In this document: one piece after another, positions 24,891 to 38,091 of the stretch | Position numbering within the stretch: position 1 is the first letter of the stretch | Layout of the letters: every line of letters begins with the position of its first letter | DNA from: Nemophila menziesii | Lineage: Eukaryota > Streptophyta > Magnoliopsida > Boraginales > Hydrophyllaceae | Assembly: GCA_029959085.1 (NCBI GenBank) | Contig: JARWIR010000001.1 | Coordinates: forward strand, 68,634,899-68,698,898 | DNA length: 64,000 nucleotides | Direction of reading: 5' to 3' | Notes under the pieces: model-generated | What the model saw: only the letters and a program-made list of their open reading frames with translations | Databases searched by the model: none | Told to the model about the DNA's origin: nothing | Program-made: the position numbers and the translations under genes

Positions 24891-26261
24891 CTTAGAGCGT
24901 AACTGTAGCATTTTTAAGCGGTTTTAGGACCTCCTTTGTAAGGGAAAAAAATATTGGTTTCATCATTCATTATTGAACTTTGCTAAATAGGAAATATCAT
25001 GCAATCCGATCCTGAAATCCACAACCAAAGTAAACTCTTTTGTATTAGTATTGTGTATTCACCTTGTATGTTAATCTTTATTTGCTAGTGTGTTTGTTTA
25101 TCTTCTTGACCAATTAAACTGTGTTTTGGGTTATAAGTTTATTAAATTCTGCCTAGCAAACAAATATTTATCTAATTCTAAAACATGGCTTGTGACTTTT
25201 TTTAGTTTAACAATCACAAGTTTGGTCGAAAAATTAATTTCTAGTAGTAGCTGTAGTAAATTAGTCTTGATAGTTGGCGGCTAAAGATATCATAAGGTTT
25301 GTAAATTAGGTGTTTCCACCTTTCAGTTACAAATGTAAAATTAAAAACTAAAAAATGTTTAATGAGGGACCTAGCTATAATGCAATTAGCTAAAAAAACC
25401 AATACTTGTACTTAGAATGCGATTTACTCAAAAAATATATAGGGAGTGGGAATATATTACTATAGTACAATAATATCCAAAAATTAATAACATAGAGACA
25501 TGTTATTCACACAACAAATTTAATATAAGACATAGTTATTTACCATTTTCTATAAAATATTGTTAGCTATATATCGTATTATGTTGAGGAAACTAAGGTT
25601 TGTTTCTTATTGCGGGTTAAAAAAAATTCACATTTCCAAAGAAATATTTATTATTGTGGAAAAAAAACTTGGAGACTCGAAATCTTTGGCAGTACAACGA
25701 TTTTATTATCCCAATCGCGATTAGAAAAAGAAAAGTTCTTTGAACTCTCGTTTTCTCTTCCAGTTGGGTTGATTTTACTCATTTGTTGACCTGGGGTACG
25801 CTTTTAATGAGGTTTGAGCTAACATTTCTAGCTAATTTTGAAATTTAATTTTCTCTATAGGAAAGTCCACATTAACTACTCAATCTGCTTTTCTGAATTA
25901 GTGCTATATGTGACTTTAATAGCTCAACGAGGCGTACTATTATCTATTGTAATAACAACATGCTCCACTTTAACAATCCTATTTCTTACTCATCTCTTGA
26001 CTAAAGTTTGGGCGCTAGACTTATGTGTTTGTTGATGTTGTTAAACTTTCAATTAGCACATTGCAAGTTAGAGAGAAGTTATTGTATACCTTTTCTAATG
26101 AATTTGTACTTATTATGCGTGTAATTCTCGTGGATGTGTTACATTTTTGTGACAGAGGCTGGTCCTATTTTGCTTGGTCTTTATTTATAAAGGGTGTTTC
26201 CTCACCTTATTCTTGATATACTCGAATTTCTAATTTTGTCCTTTCTTCTTTATTTTCAAGT
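24891..26261. other. No recognisable gene
   Basis: AT-rich DNA with only short ORFs of unremarkable composition. It is not obviously related to repeat U or to the other elements, and I see nothing I can support. Confidence 0.5.
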
Positions 26262-27480
26262 GATTACTAATGTCGTTTTATTACCTCAATTGCTAAATCA
26301 CATTTTCAATAAGGGTGAGACACGAGTTATACACCTATGTTTACAAATTTGGACGGGTAGGAGAGTAAAACATCATTCATGAGCACGGATAGCTTTTTGA
26401 GATCTTATGCCTTTTCGAGATAGTAGTATCATGCACAAGTAGCAAATGTTTAAGACCACCAAGAAGATGATTTTGGTGGCACTCTCAAGTTAAATAAACT
26501 TGTGTCAAAAGGCTCTCAAACAAGAGAGATTATAAGAGTGATAAAATGGTATATTTCGTAACATATACAATAATGTAGTGGAAACAGATTAGCCTACCTA
26601 TCAGTGGTAATAGAGAAAGGATCGCTGCAACGTGTATATTCATTAATATTCATAGTGGGATTCTTATAAATATAACAAGACTATTCTTATAAATAAGGAT
26701 GTGAGCCTATGTTGCTCACGTTATACTTTGTTCAACATGAAGTTTCATGATACTCGACAAGTACACTTGAAGAACTTTAGTATCATATATCTTGACGATT
26801 CTGATGACTAATGACTCATCATTTGGTGGCTTATAGTTGTGATGTATTTTTGGAGAAATTTCCTATAAAATATTAATTCATCTTCTTGGTTAATGAATTC
26901 AAAACACATTTACAAAGAAAGTTTTTCATATAAAAGTGTTGGGTTTATCAAAGAAAGTGTTTCATACAAAAGTGTCAGGTTAATCAACATGATCAACCAT
27001 ATAGGTTGTTGGGGTGTTCAGACCAGAGAATGGGTTGTCCTATCTCGCCCAAAGTGACATGTCATCCCATTATGATAATAATGTCAGTATTGAGATAAAT
27101 ATGATAAAACAACCGAATAAACAATCTAATAATACATGTAATGATGAGTAGGTCTGTTTTTGCTTCCCCTAATATAATTAATATTGGAACTAAGGCACAT
27201 TTCTATTCACTTTTTGACAAACGTAATGAACTTTAAGAAAATATAGAATTAATGCTTCAAACATTTAACAAAGTATGAGTCAACTCACCTATCAATTTAG
27301 TAATCAAGATTTCTAGTTTATGCAAAATATATAATAGAACTATGCACCCATAAGAAGAGATATCAAGGCCATATTAATTTAATGAAATTGCGAGTTCTGC
27401 TCACAATATATATGAAAGAATCTGGAGTATTAATTTTTTTATCACCCACAAACAAAAAATCTTGACTCTGCCTCTTTTTC
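26262..27480. repeat. Repeat U, copy 2 (5' truncated)
   Basis: It starts at GATTACTAATGTCGTTTTATTA and runs through the phrases ATCATTCATGAGCACGGATAG, TCGACAAGTACACTTGAAGAA and GATCAACCATATAGG. It continues at about 27480 into NudC intron sequence, then NudC exon remnants. Confidence 0.8.
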
Positions 27481-27804
27481 AAAGTTAAGTTCCCTTTGGC
27501 AAACAAGTTTGAGGACTAAACCAGTAATAGTTGTATAACTCAAGACCAGTTGGAGAATTTTGTCTATTAATGATTTCAATATACATCTTGCTACGTGGAC
27601 TTAACAGTTAAAAATGGATGAAATTTTTCACCGGACTGAGAACTATTTAGGCAGCTTTTGAATTTTGAGAACCAAGCGGCTAGAGAGATATAGTTCATGG
27701 ACTATATAGGGAATTTTCCCTTACCAATATTTTTTAAAGTAAGAACTCTAATTAAACAAAATTCCTAAAACATCCCTGATAACTTATTCATGAGATAACA
27801 TACT
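27481..27804. other. NudC intron sequence
   Basis: Matches 60655-60990 and 63350-63576 (for example GTTCATGGACTATATAGGGAA and TTCCTAAAACA). It is placed as intron because it lies next to the GELY-type exon in three places. Confidence 0.6.
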
Positions 27805-28045
27805 TAGACTTTAAAATCAATCATCCACTTTGACATGTATGCATAGTTCACCAAGCAAAAGACATTAACATCAACAAATGAGGGAATAAAGTACGCCTAA
27901 TATAATTTCGTGATATAAAATAATGAGCATTCTTTAAGAACAAAAAAACTGATATACCTTAATCAATGATTGGAGGTTGGCCTTGCTTCCAACTATAATA
28001 TGATTATTCTTGATATCATAAACAACAACAAAAAATCTTTGCTAA
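27805..28045 (-). pseudogene. NudC/BOBBER-like exons 2-3 remnant
   Basis: The minus-strand piece 27960-28045 reads like the middle of the CS domain (VVYDIKNNHIIVGSK, then PPIID after a one-base shift), matching FVV..IKKN....G.KGQ.PIID of NudC proteins. The piece at 27805-27852 matches the next exon (GTGAACTATGCATACATG for GELY..V). Order and spacing agree with the fuller copy at 61024-61360. Both are heavily mutated. Confidence 0.7.
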
Positions 28046-29486
28046 CGGTTTACCCCAAAGAATTCACAATAATTTTAATATAACTTTTGACATATTAGTC
28101 TATGGTATGAATCCATATTTGAATCTCATTCGTACGAGACACACGATTCGTAAAGAATGTGCAAAAATCATTAATATAACTTATTGTCCATTTGTATGTG
28201 ACCTCTTTTTCTTCACATTTGCAGCAACCATAACCACCACTAACAAACCTTTAAAAACACACACACATACACACTCTAAATATGAACCCCTTCCCTCCCA
28301 TATACACACACTAAAAACACACACGCAAACACATATTTGTAGTGTTGTCTTCTCTAGAGTAGTCTATGCTTCTTTACCTTAGAATCTCCTTTACCTTAGG
28401 ATCCAACTCTCTCGTCTTGTAACATCTGATGTCAGAAGTCCATCTTTGTGGAGTTAAACATGGGTATACAGGGATTTATTTGGTATGGTAATTTATTCGA
28501 AGCAAGTGTTAGGCTTCTTTGACATTGTTGATGGCTTTCGACTCTAGATTGAAAATTTCAGTTTGCTAGTCTTTGTTTGGGTATCCCTAAGATTTGATAT
28601 ATATGTCTTTAGTTTCGAATTCTGGTGGGACCTTTATTTCCCATCAATTATGTTGTTCAACTTTAAGTTCAAGAGCTCCTATGTGATTATGGTTCTCGTT
28701 TTGTTCGTCCGTGGGTCATCTTCTTTCGGTTTTACAGGTGTCCATGAATCTTATGATCTTGGTTATTCTGTCAATTCATTTGTTTCTTAGGTTGGTTTCT
28801 ATAAGTGTTTGACGATCACCCTTTGGGCGCTTGACTTAGGTTTCGTTAGGTCTAAGAAAGATCTTTATTTATGAGGTTTTAAAGATCTCCAATTATTTGT
28901 TTGTTGTTACGTTACTCTTCAATACATGTTGCGTTCTTAGTGTGACCTTATATTCATAGAGTTAATGCTTTCTCGGGGTAGGTGTGAGAATAATTTGTGT
29001 TTGTCGTTCCTCTACTATTCCTTATTTTTAATTACCAATATTAGTTAGTGGATGATTTCTCTTTTTGAGAGATAATTGTTGGCACAAATCCAAGTTATTG
29101 TACTTCATACTTTGTCACAAAGCTTCTAAGGTGGTGCATGTAAAAACTTTAGTTGTATGTGGAATGATGATAGAATAGATGAACAATGACAAAACCATGA
29201 TGTTCGAGTCTTCCAAGTTTAATGTTTATAATAGTTAATATCCATAATATTTTATTTACTTTTTAAAAATTATCTTTATATATAGGATAATAGAAAAATT
29301 TGTAACTTCTTAAAATTTATAACACCTAATTTTTATTTAAAATAAAAGATAAATTATCCCAATTAATATAATGTTATATAATATTAAGATTGCATTTAGA
29401 AATAACTACAAAATACATCTCATCAAATTTAATCTTTCCATAAAATAAAGTAATATATTTCTTTTTATAAATTACTCCCTCCATCA
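28046..29486. other. CA-rich tract and unassigned DNA
   Basis: 28200-28400 is rich in ACACAC runs and is matched at 57540-57690. This part upstream of the NudC remnant is repeated at 57470-57990 and at the window end. 28560-28790 is an open frame on the plus strand of hydrophobic, T-driven composition; I do not think it is a gene. Confidence 0.45.
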
Positions 29487-29730
29487 CACAAATAATGTCT
29501 ATTTTTTCCATATTAAGAACTACAAATAGGATTAATGCCCAAAAAAACCCTCAATTTAGAATTAATTCACCCTCACCACAACTATTTTTTCCCATAAAAG
29601 GCACCGTACATTTTATTCTTTTCTTTTGGGAAAATTTTCAAAACTCAAATTTTAAGTTTTGGGAGCGAACTCAAGATATCTTAAGAGGGTAAAAAAGATA
29701 GTGTCTTTTACGGAATAGTGGACAAGGTTG
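29487..29730. mobile_element. Degenerate Stowaway-like MITE
   Basis: TACTCCCTCCATCACACAAA at 29487 matches the consensus start of plant Stowaway MITEs. The far side has a weak inverted counterpart (AGATAGTGTCTTTTACGGAA). The right limit is approximate. Confidence 0.45.
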
Positions 29731-30442
29731 CAGAAGTTTATTGAACATTAACCTATACAATTATTACATATCCTTATACAATATCTTGATATTTTAAATA
29801 TACATTGAAAATTTAAAATAAATTCTAAGTGGAGAATTTTGAGAACCCATTTTTTTTGTATACACATGAGAGTCACTTTGGACTTAGAGTCATTGACTTG
29901 GTTTGCACCACTAGATTGGATGACCAAGAACCTGCACCATTTTTAGTAAATGGACATTATTTGTGCGACGGAATTGTTGCATCTAAGTAGAAGTAGGGCG
30001 GTCCTGCCTCTCGTAAAACAGTAGGGTGGCTCATAGACTGTGCCTCTCTTCAATCTGCACAATTTTTTTTGTATTTCATTAAAGTAAAAAAATAAAACAA
30101 AAAAATTTGTCACACTTAAAAATTTAGCCTGAAGCAAGGTGAACAAAACGTTTTCCTTGTATTTAAAAGAAAAAGGATAAATAACCTATTTGGTCCTGTA
30201 TCTTGTTGACAATTTAGTCCATTAATTTTTATTTTGTAACAAAATTAGTTCTTGTTATATTTCCCTTTTGTGATAAATAACTTAAATACCCTCAAAAGTG
30301 TCATTTTTCTAAGGCCAAATTGTAACAAAATAAAAAGGGACTAACGTTGTCAATCGAAAGATAGGACTTAATTGCAAGATAAGGGACCATACAATCAAAA
30401 CATACAAGGGGCCAAATGAGTTATTAGTATCGAGAAACATAC
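29731..30442. other. No gene; intron-like repeats
   Basis: Contains phrases such as AAGGGACCATACAATCAAAAC also found next to NudC exons in copies A and B (4380-4460, 17520-17600). It is probably intron sequence of the NudC remnant. Confidence 0.5.
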
Positions 30443-30527
30443 CATCATCGTTTCATCATTGGATAGAGTTCCAATAAATAATTTGATTTTGCTTTGTAAG
30501 TAAAACTGAAACATGATTTTTTATCCT
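30443..30527 (-). pseudogene. NudC exon 4 remnant (copy C)
   Basis: After a TTTTTGCAG acceptor the minus strand gives EDKKSCFSFTYKAKSN. This is the diverged counterpart of ED(Q)K.VSVLLTKQDQ, the start of the DWWK exon. It ends at a GTATGTTTCT donor like copies A and B. The middle of the exon (DWWK to PETSK) is deleted. Confidence 0.65.
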
Positions 30528-31197
30528 CTGCAAAAATGTTAAGATTAAACTTCATAAGTCTCACAATTATATATTTATTTTACAAAAAATTACAATATGG
30601 GAAGGAAAAATTAAACTATATGCGTTATACCATTATTGGTCCTCCAACTTTACAAGTTACGCAAATGTTCCTTAAAACTTAGTTAGTCCTTGTGGGAGTC
30701 CATGAACCCTTAATTTATTAAGCTTTAATTTATTTGTATGAATATTATTGTTAATATTTTTGAGAATGGAAGTTATTTTACATAATATAGGGACTTATAG
30801 TGTAACTGATTTTTGTAAAGAATAATAGCATGACCAATAATGTAAATATTTGTATACTATAGGGACCTTATTGCAATTTTTCATAGGGACCAATAGATGA
30901 ATTAAATCCAAAAACAATTATGCATGGAGGAGCTCCATATTTTTTTTGAGTTAATTGCAGTATATATCCTATATTATGCACGAATTGCACTATAAACCCC
31001 TAGGTTATACAAAAGTTATACTATAGATTCCCATATATTGAACAAAATAACCTAGATTTTATTATATAACCAACAAAATTTCATATAGAAAAAATAAACA
31101 AATCAAAGCTTGACAATAAAATATAATTAAGTAATTAAACATAAAAAATATAATTCAGTTATATTGAAAAATATGGAGAAGAAGAGTAAGTTCTTAC
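30528..31197. other. NudC intron-like sequence
   Basis: Matches 18500-18900 and 46112-46178 at its beginning. Later it holds GCACTATA and GGGACC phrases. No coding signal. Confidence 0.6.
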
Positions 31198-31235
31198 CGA
31201 AGACATAAACTTCTTCAAAAGTTCTTCTTTTAAAC
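31198..31235 (-). pseudogene. NudC exon 5 remnant, internally deleted
   Basis: TTTGCAG-TTTAAA is followed by the codons for KEELLKKFMSS and a GGTAAG donor. The FDQRQ..MGRPTYDEM part has been lost. It lies upstream of the exon 4 remnant on the same strand, which is the wrong order for one gene. Confidence 0.75.
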
Positions 31236-31879
31236 TGCAAACAAATTTGTTTGCATATTTAAATAAAATTAACTAAAAAAGAATTTTTTTTCATAATACA
31301 CAATTATATAAGGGTGAAAAAAAAACTAAAAGATTAAATAACCAATTAGGTCGTTTATTTTTTTATAAATCTTTTTGACAATTTTGTACCTTATCTAACT
31401 TTTTAGTCCCTAATTTTTTGATTTCTTAACGGTGTTAGTCATTTTTTATTTCCTTGCAGTATAAGGGTTATTAAATCCACATATGTCACTGTAAAATTGA
31501 TTTAATAAATGACCAAAATACCCTTAAATGTGTCAATTGGCTAATATAAGGGAAATACAAAAAAAACATAAAAAGGTTAATTTACAACATAAAGGACTAA
31601 CACTGTCGAATATCAAAAATATAAAAATCAGCTTTAAAGATACTATATAAACTTTATTACAAAAAAGCTCTAAAAATGTCATTTTACTAGCCAACCCTTA
31701 TAACCTAATGAAAATGCAAAATAGTGACTAACCTTATCACATAACTGAAAGATAAGGGACTTAAATGACGAAATAAAAAGACTATTCTTTTTCCAACACA
31801 AATTGCACAGTAAGTCCCTATATTGTGAAAAAATTGTACTACAGATCCCTATATTATGAAAAACTCTACTAAATGAAAG

Positions 31880-32500
31880 ATCATACCTATTTGAAGAAAC
31901 TTTGGTGTTTGCCAACTTAATCTCCTTTGTTCCCTTTGTGATCTACAAACTGTTTAGGACAAGGTTTATTATTTGATTTATATTTTAATTATTATTAAAT
32001 AAAACCAAAGAAAAATTAAAACACAAATTAGGTAAAAAAATTTAGCCCTGAAACAAGATGTAAAAATTGTTTTTTCAAAAAAGGAGTTGTAAACCGGGAA
32101 AGAGAGCATATATGAATTAGAAATAAGAGGAAATAATTTTAGATAGAATAAATAAATAAACTATTGACAAGGGATCAATGCAAATAAATAAATAAAATCA
32201 AACCTGGACAAAATTTGTCCTTTATTGAAATAGAATGGTCATCAATCAGAAAAAAGAAACACACTTGACTGGGAGAGAAGAAGATCAAAGAAGAAAAAAG
32301 AAAAAAGACCATTGAAAAAGGGACACATCAGAGTACTAATTATTTTGTGTGTGTAATGTGTTATATATATCTGGGAAAGGGTGGAGGCTAAGGTTCAATA
32401 TTAGGAAAGGAAGGTTCCAGGCGGCGTTGGTTTTTTTGGCCTAGGCCGCGGTAGGGTTTTTGACATTATAAATGGAAGAAGATGTTATATAGGGCTGTTA
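31880..32500 (-). promoter_or_regulatory. Conserved promoter/leader and exon-like block (copy 2)
   Basis: CCTATATAAC (32483-32492), a pyrimidine-rich leader, a possible donor at TGTCCAG-GTTTG near 32205, and the exon-like TTTGTAGATCACAAAGGGAA near 31935 repeat the order seen at 10390-10020 and 5365-5311. No protein is recognised. Confidence 0.4.
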
Positions 32501-32989
32501 ATGGTATGAACCCAGTACACACAGATCCTAAAAGAACCAAACTCACACCTTTGATGGCCTAATGGGCCAATAGGATCCAAAATTTATTTTTTCTTGGGTT
32601 TGGGCCAATCCATAGATTAGGACTAGCCAGATGACCATATATTAAGAATGTTGGCCAATTAGCTTTATTTCTGGAGAAGTAACTTAATCTCTATTTTATG
32701 GCACATGTCTTATTATATCGTGTACCACATTCTTATCTCATCTCTCTCGATACAACACAAAATCCTAGTCTCATGCCTTCTTCAATTTGTGTCTAATCAA
32801 TCTCGATACTCCACTAGTAAAATGGCCTTCAAAGTACTCATTCATCTAACAATATGGTTTGCAATTATGAGTTTCAGTGTTCTAAAGTGGTTGATGTTTT
32901 TACTGTACTTAGTTCTTTCTACTTTGTGATTTATGTGTTTGAAAATGGGTATATAAGACGTCATTAATTTTTTGTAATTGCATATAGTT
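32501..32989. other. No recognisable gene
   Basis: Partly similar to 10390-10620. The open frame at 32705-32929 has no family features I recognise. Confidence 0.4.
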
Positions 32990-33790
32990 TGTTGAATTTT
33001 TATACTATAAATTATTTGAAATAATATACATTTAGGATTTTTTAATGATATATGTACAAGGAAATTTGTGGTTTAGATGTTTTTGATATTTGTTTATTAA
33101 TAATTGATTTATTTATTTTCTTAATATGTTTATCATTTATAATAGAATAATAATTATGCAAAGAATTTGAAATTAAACTTTAGTAGATTATCAGTTGATT
33201 AAAATGTTTTAACACTTCAATTTTATAATTATATGGTCTTTTAGATGGATGAACTCGAGTAGTTACAAGATTCTTAAATACTCTAATTATTGTGACATGA
33301 TTGAAAGTACCAATAATAGAGTTGTTCTCATTTATGATACTAGTTAAATATAATATTTTGCATCAAAGTAGATATCGATGATTTGTTGTTTTACGACATG
33401 GATTGCTAAATTGCATTCTCAATAAGGATAACATGCAAGTTATACACTTAAGGTTACAATTTTGGATTGGTTATAAGTTAATAAACATTATCCATGAGCA
33501 CATATAGCGTTTGAAGTTCTTTTGGGCCTTTTAGGGATAGTGTTTTGAGATCTTTTGGGCCTTTTCAAGATGGTAGTGTCGTGCACAATTAGCAAATATT
33601 TAAGGCCATCGAAAAATACTTTCGATGGTACTCTGATACTCGAGTTAATGGTAAAATTGTGATAAATGCCCTCAAACATGGGAACTTACAAGAGTGATGA
33701 AATATATTTTGTACCATTTTCGATAATATAGTGGAAACGTTTTACTCTACCAGGAAAAGATCCTTACAACACATATTTGTAAATATTCTC

Positions 33791-33821
<31 letters not shown>

Positions 33822-34440
33822 TAACCTGATTATTCTAGTAAATAAGAATGTAAGCATATGTTGACCACTTTATGCTTTCTTCATGGTAAATTTACGCAGT
33901 GCTTGACAAGTACATTTGAAGACCTTTAATTTTAATATCTTTAATATTCTAATGAATAATGACCCATCATCCGAATTTTTTAAGTGTGACGTATTCTAGT
34001 AAAATTACCTAATATATATGAATTCTTCTTCATTGTTAAAAAATTAACCACTCATACTTCAAAGAAAGTATTTAATACAAAAGTGGAAGGTTTATTAATA
34101 TGATCGACAATCCAAGATTGTGAGGCTTTCAGACCATTTTGTCCCTTTACAAGAATGAATATATTAGGTGGGCTAGCCTGCCTTACCAAAATAACATGTT
34201 AGTAGTCCTAATAATAATGTTAGTATTGAGAATCATATTCTAAAACAATTAAATAAACAACCCAATAATACTCTTAAGGATGGAACTTTTGTTCATGGTT
34301 TGATCTATCAGAAATATTGCACCTAAAGCAAATTTGATTTATTCATTAAAAAAGCGAACTTGATGAAAAAAAAGGAAACAATGCTACAAATATATGACAA
34401 AACAAATTATTTGAATTTTACTTTTATGTTGATGTTTTGG
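32990..34440. repeat. Repeat U, copy 3
   Basis: The closest match to the U copy in duplication copy B (12640-14255). It shares GATGAACTCGAGTAGTTA (33247) and the TA run at 33788-33822. It shows the state without the LINE found in copy B. Confidence 0.85.
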
Positions 34441-34559
34441 TTTTTTTATTGGACAGAGACATTGCACTACCTTAAACTGGATGTAGATATAGTAGCTTGT
34501 AGATGTTGAATTGGGATTATTGATTTTTGCAGATATCTTGTTTAAAGATAGTTGTAAGT

Positions 34560-35465
34560 TTTGAATAAGGAAGGTGAGATATGTGTACCTTTTACTTGTA
34601 TGTTTTAATTTTTATTTTTGTTTGTTAAGACATTGAATTCTTTATTTCCTTATAATGTATATTATGTATAATTAAGTAATAGTTATGTGAAGAATTTGAA
34701 TCTGAAGTTTAGTAGATTACCAGTTGATTAAATGGTTAAAACACTTTAATTTTATAAATAAATAGTTTTTCAGATAGATGACTTCGGATAGTTACAAGAT
34801 TTTAATATACTTTTATTATTGGAACATACTTGAAAGTATAAAGGTGTTTTCATTAATGATACTAGTTGAATATAATATTTTTTTTTTCAAATCTAGATAT
34901 TAATGATTACTAATGGGTGTTTTATTAAATCAATTTCTAAATCACAATTTTGATAAGGAATAGACACGAGCTATACACTTATGTTTATAAGTTTTAATTG
35001 TTGGTAGAGAAAAAATTATTATCCATGACAACTGATAGATTTTTGAAATCTTTCATGCCGTTTCGAGATAGTCATATCCTGCACAAGTAGCAAATATTTA
35101 AGACCACCTAGAAGACGCTCTTTGTGACACTTTAATACTCAAGTTAAAGTAAATTTGTGTTAAAATGCTCTCAAACAAAGGATCCTATAAGAGAGGTGAA
35201 ATGCTATATTTTGTACCATTTTTGACGATGAAGTGAAAACAGGTTAGTCTACCTATATGGTAATAGGAATCGTTGCAACACATATATTCGTAAAATATTC
35301 ACAGCGTGATTCTTATAACTATAATCAAAGTAATTAAGGATGTGAGCACATGTTGCTCACATTATACTTTCTTAATGGTGAAGTTTCACGATATTCAACA
35401 AGTATGTTTGAAGACCTTTAGTTTCATATATCTTGACCAATTTGTTGACTAATGACTCATTATCT
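34560..35465. repeat. Repeat U, copy 4, left part
   Basis: Runs to GACTCATTATC, where other U copies go on to TTTTAGTTGTGATGTATTTTT. Here that continuation resumes at about 44990, after an extra segment and the CACTA element. Confidence 0.85.
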
Positions 35466-35757
35466 CGTATATGATCCTTCATTTCCTACCATCGTTTTGT
35501 TTTTTATTATCGAACCCACCATAATTAGTTGAATCTATACCTCTACAGGACCACTCTATTTTGCCGGACCACCATAACAACTCTTCATTGTTGAGTCTTT
35601 CTTTCTTTATGTTCCATAGGTTTTTTAATGAAATATGTTGGATTTCATAGCGAAAGAATTGATTTTTTTCCAATAGGGAAAAATTTGTTGAACGTTGATG
35701 TAATACGTGTCCTTTTTCCCATCATATCCTTGTGATGATTACTTTGTTACCTATATT
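35466..35757. other. Extra segment between repeat U and the CACTA element
   Basis: About 290 bp absent from the other U copies. The minus strand has an open frame (35479-35673) with LWNIKKERLNNEELLWWSGK, of unknown family. Its origin is unclear. The base triplet ATT at 35755-35757 is the CACTA target duplication. Confidence 0.5.
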
Positions 35758-36215
35758 CACTACTGGAATTCGCATGTTTACCGACGACACGTGTCGTCGG
35801 TAAACCCCCGTAATTCGTCGGTAAACACGATTTGCGACGACATATCGTCGCTAAAACGTCGTTCCTAGAAATTGGTCGGTAAATTGACGCTTACCGGCGA
35901 ATGAGGCCCAATTCGTCGGTAATCTTACCGACGAAACGACGTCGTCGTTGATTGTTGAAGTTACCGACGACAGGTCTCGCCGGCAGTAGTTTAATTAGTT
36001 TTTCTTTTTTTTGTGGGCGATAATTGAATTACATTAATCTTTTTTTTAATTCCATTTGCCGACGAAAGTTAACGACGACCTTTTGTCGTTAATTTTATTT
36101 TTTTATTTTTTTATTTCTTAAATCAGAATTAAATATTTATTTTTATACGTATTAGCGAGGACATTCAAATGAAGAATGTCATCGTTAATCATATGAATGT
36201 CGTCGGTAATGTAAT
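35758..36215. repeat. CACTA left TIR and subterminal repeats
   Basis: After the 32-bp TIR there are many copies in both orientations of a short motif around CCGACGAC / GTCGTCGGTAA. Subterminal motifs of this kind are transposase-binding sites in En/Spm; that role is inferred here. Confidence 0.85.
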
Positions 36216-36393
36216 TTTTTTTTTAAAATTTTAAAATACAATTTATTTTTATTTATTTTTACTTGATTTTTGTTTTCATTATAAATATAATACGAATAAA
36301 ATTGATATATATGAAATAAAAATTCAATAATTAATAGAAAAAACCGAATCATAATTAAAACCGTAAAAAAGTCTTACAAAAAATCGAAAGAAG

Positions 36394-38086
36394 TCAACAT
36401 AAGTCTACTAAAGTCAACAAAAACCAACTAAAAGTCAAATTATTACAAATCAAAACAAACTTAATCATCATCATCATCATTCTCTTCATCTTCTCTTTCC
36501 TCGGGACTCCTTCTCGGGAGGGGCTCGGGGGGGGGGGGGGGGCGACCGGGGGTAGTCCTTGAACTAGTCTCATGCCATTTAACGTATCGAAGAGTGTGTC
36601 CATTAAGCTCGGTGGCTGACTCGACTGGTTCGAAGAAGCAGTGGGCCTGGTTGATGTGGAGGATGGATCTGGTATAGGATCAAGTCCATGAGCCACTCGA
36701 AGCTCGTTCATGCCTGCGAACATCGCCTTTAGTAACTCCTCGCTCGCAACGTCTGGCTGTGTAGTAGTCCGTGCTCTCTTCCTGACCGGTCCAATGGTAG
36801 GCACCCAATGTCTTGACTTCGGTGGGGCCGTGACCTCTACAATGGTCTCTAAAATCGCATCCATCTGCTCCTCCGCAGTAACTTCGGTGCCCTCGGCTGC
36901 AGCCTCCACAACATTCTTGTGCATCTTCCCCCGTAAAACACCATGTAATTAGATTTTAATTTAAAAATAAATTAGATTAATATCAAAGTAAAGTTAAAAT
37001 TAAAAATTTTAAGTAATGAAAAAAAAAACTTACACTAGCTTTTTCTAATCGCTCGTTCCGATAGCTGTCAGTAGCCGAATCATAGGAAAGGTGATCAAAG
37101 TAGCCGCTCAAAGAAGGAAGCTTCATCTCCTCTTGGGTCTGATCGTCGGTGAAAGTCATCGACTCCTTCGTCACGGTCTTAAGCGTACCCTATACAATTT
37201 TCAATACCAAATATTAAATAACTAAAAATAAATAAATTATTAAAATACTAAATTATATTTTTATTAAATGTAATTATACTTCCATAATAACCTCCGTAGT
37301 CTAGGATAGGTTCCGAGACCCTGCCCTGCTCGAACTAGTCCGTTGCTCCCGGTTTTTCCGATTAATCTCCGCCTGGGCCTACAAATAATAAAAAAACAAG
37401 AGTTATAAATCTAATAAATAATGAGTTATAAATTAAATAAATAAATTCTGGTTTTTGTACCTTAGTATTTTCATCATCCCAATTCTTCTTAGCAATAGCC
37501 CAATACTCGGGTTTAACATCCGGGGGATCGAGACCGTTGTTGTAGTAGTCCGTTTTCAAGTCGGATTTCCATCTCCGATAGCAGGCCGAGGACATACTGT
37601 TCAGCTTATCTGCAATGTCTTCCCAGTCATCTCTTCTCCTCCACCCCTCCAGGTAGAAAAATTCTTGAAGACATCTGTAAATACCACCTCTCCGATTATC
37701 GGGCACGTCTAACCATTGTTTGTAGATGGTGGGACGTATTCTCAAACCGCGTGCCCGATCACCTAACCCACGTGTTTATAGTGTGGGCCCACTATATTCC
37801 ACGTCTTGTCGATGACGGATAATTCGATCGGTATGGGCCACCCAACTCTTTTTAACGTCTCTTGGGCGGTTCGTATCGAGGTGGTGCTTCGGGGCTTCCG
37901 AGGATTTCCTGTTACATTGAGTAAAATTGTTATTATTTATTCAAAAAAAATTAAATTTATGAAATTGTAATTGAAGTCTTTTTTACCTGAAGGTTGTTCG
38001 CAGTCATGGAGTCCCCGATTAGGACCCCTCCGGGGATCGCTTCCGAAACTATCACCATCGTGACCACGTCCCATCACATCAGCCAT
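36394..38086 (-). CDS. CACTA second gene, Transposase_24-like, several exons
   Basis: Exon 1 (37987-38086) starts MADVMGRGHDG and ends at a GTAAAA donor. Exon 2 (from 37908) reads GNPRKPRSTTSIRTAQET and WPIPIELSVIDKTW, then shifts frame near 37770. It goes on as IRPTIYKQWLDVPDN, WEDIADKLNSMSSACYRRWK and SDLKTDYY (to about 37460). Shorter exons follow: INRKNREQRTSSSRAGSRT near 37350, then SGYFDHLSYDSATDSYRNER (37033-37190), then a last exon (36394-36924) with TIGPVRKRARTTT and a Pro-rich tract encoded opposite a 16-base G run. The RRWKS and NRKNREQ..AGSR motifs match the En/Spm Transposase_24 family. The frame near 37770 may be broken or spliced. The function is presumably accessory (DNA binding). 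Confidence 0.6.
36527..36542. repeat. Run of 16 G
   Basis: On the minus strand it encodes a proline run in the second CACTA gene. Its length is a likely site of sequencing error, which would change the frame. Confidence 0.9.
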
Positions 38087-38091
38087 CTACA

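Noticed and set aside
28107..28382. 91-codon ORF over the CA-rich tract as a gene
   Set aside because: Low-complexity ACACAC runs force the frame open; the paralogous copy at 57506 does not keep the frame throughout.
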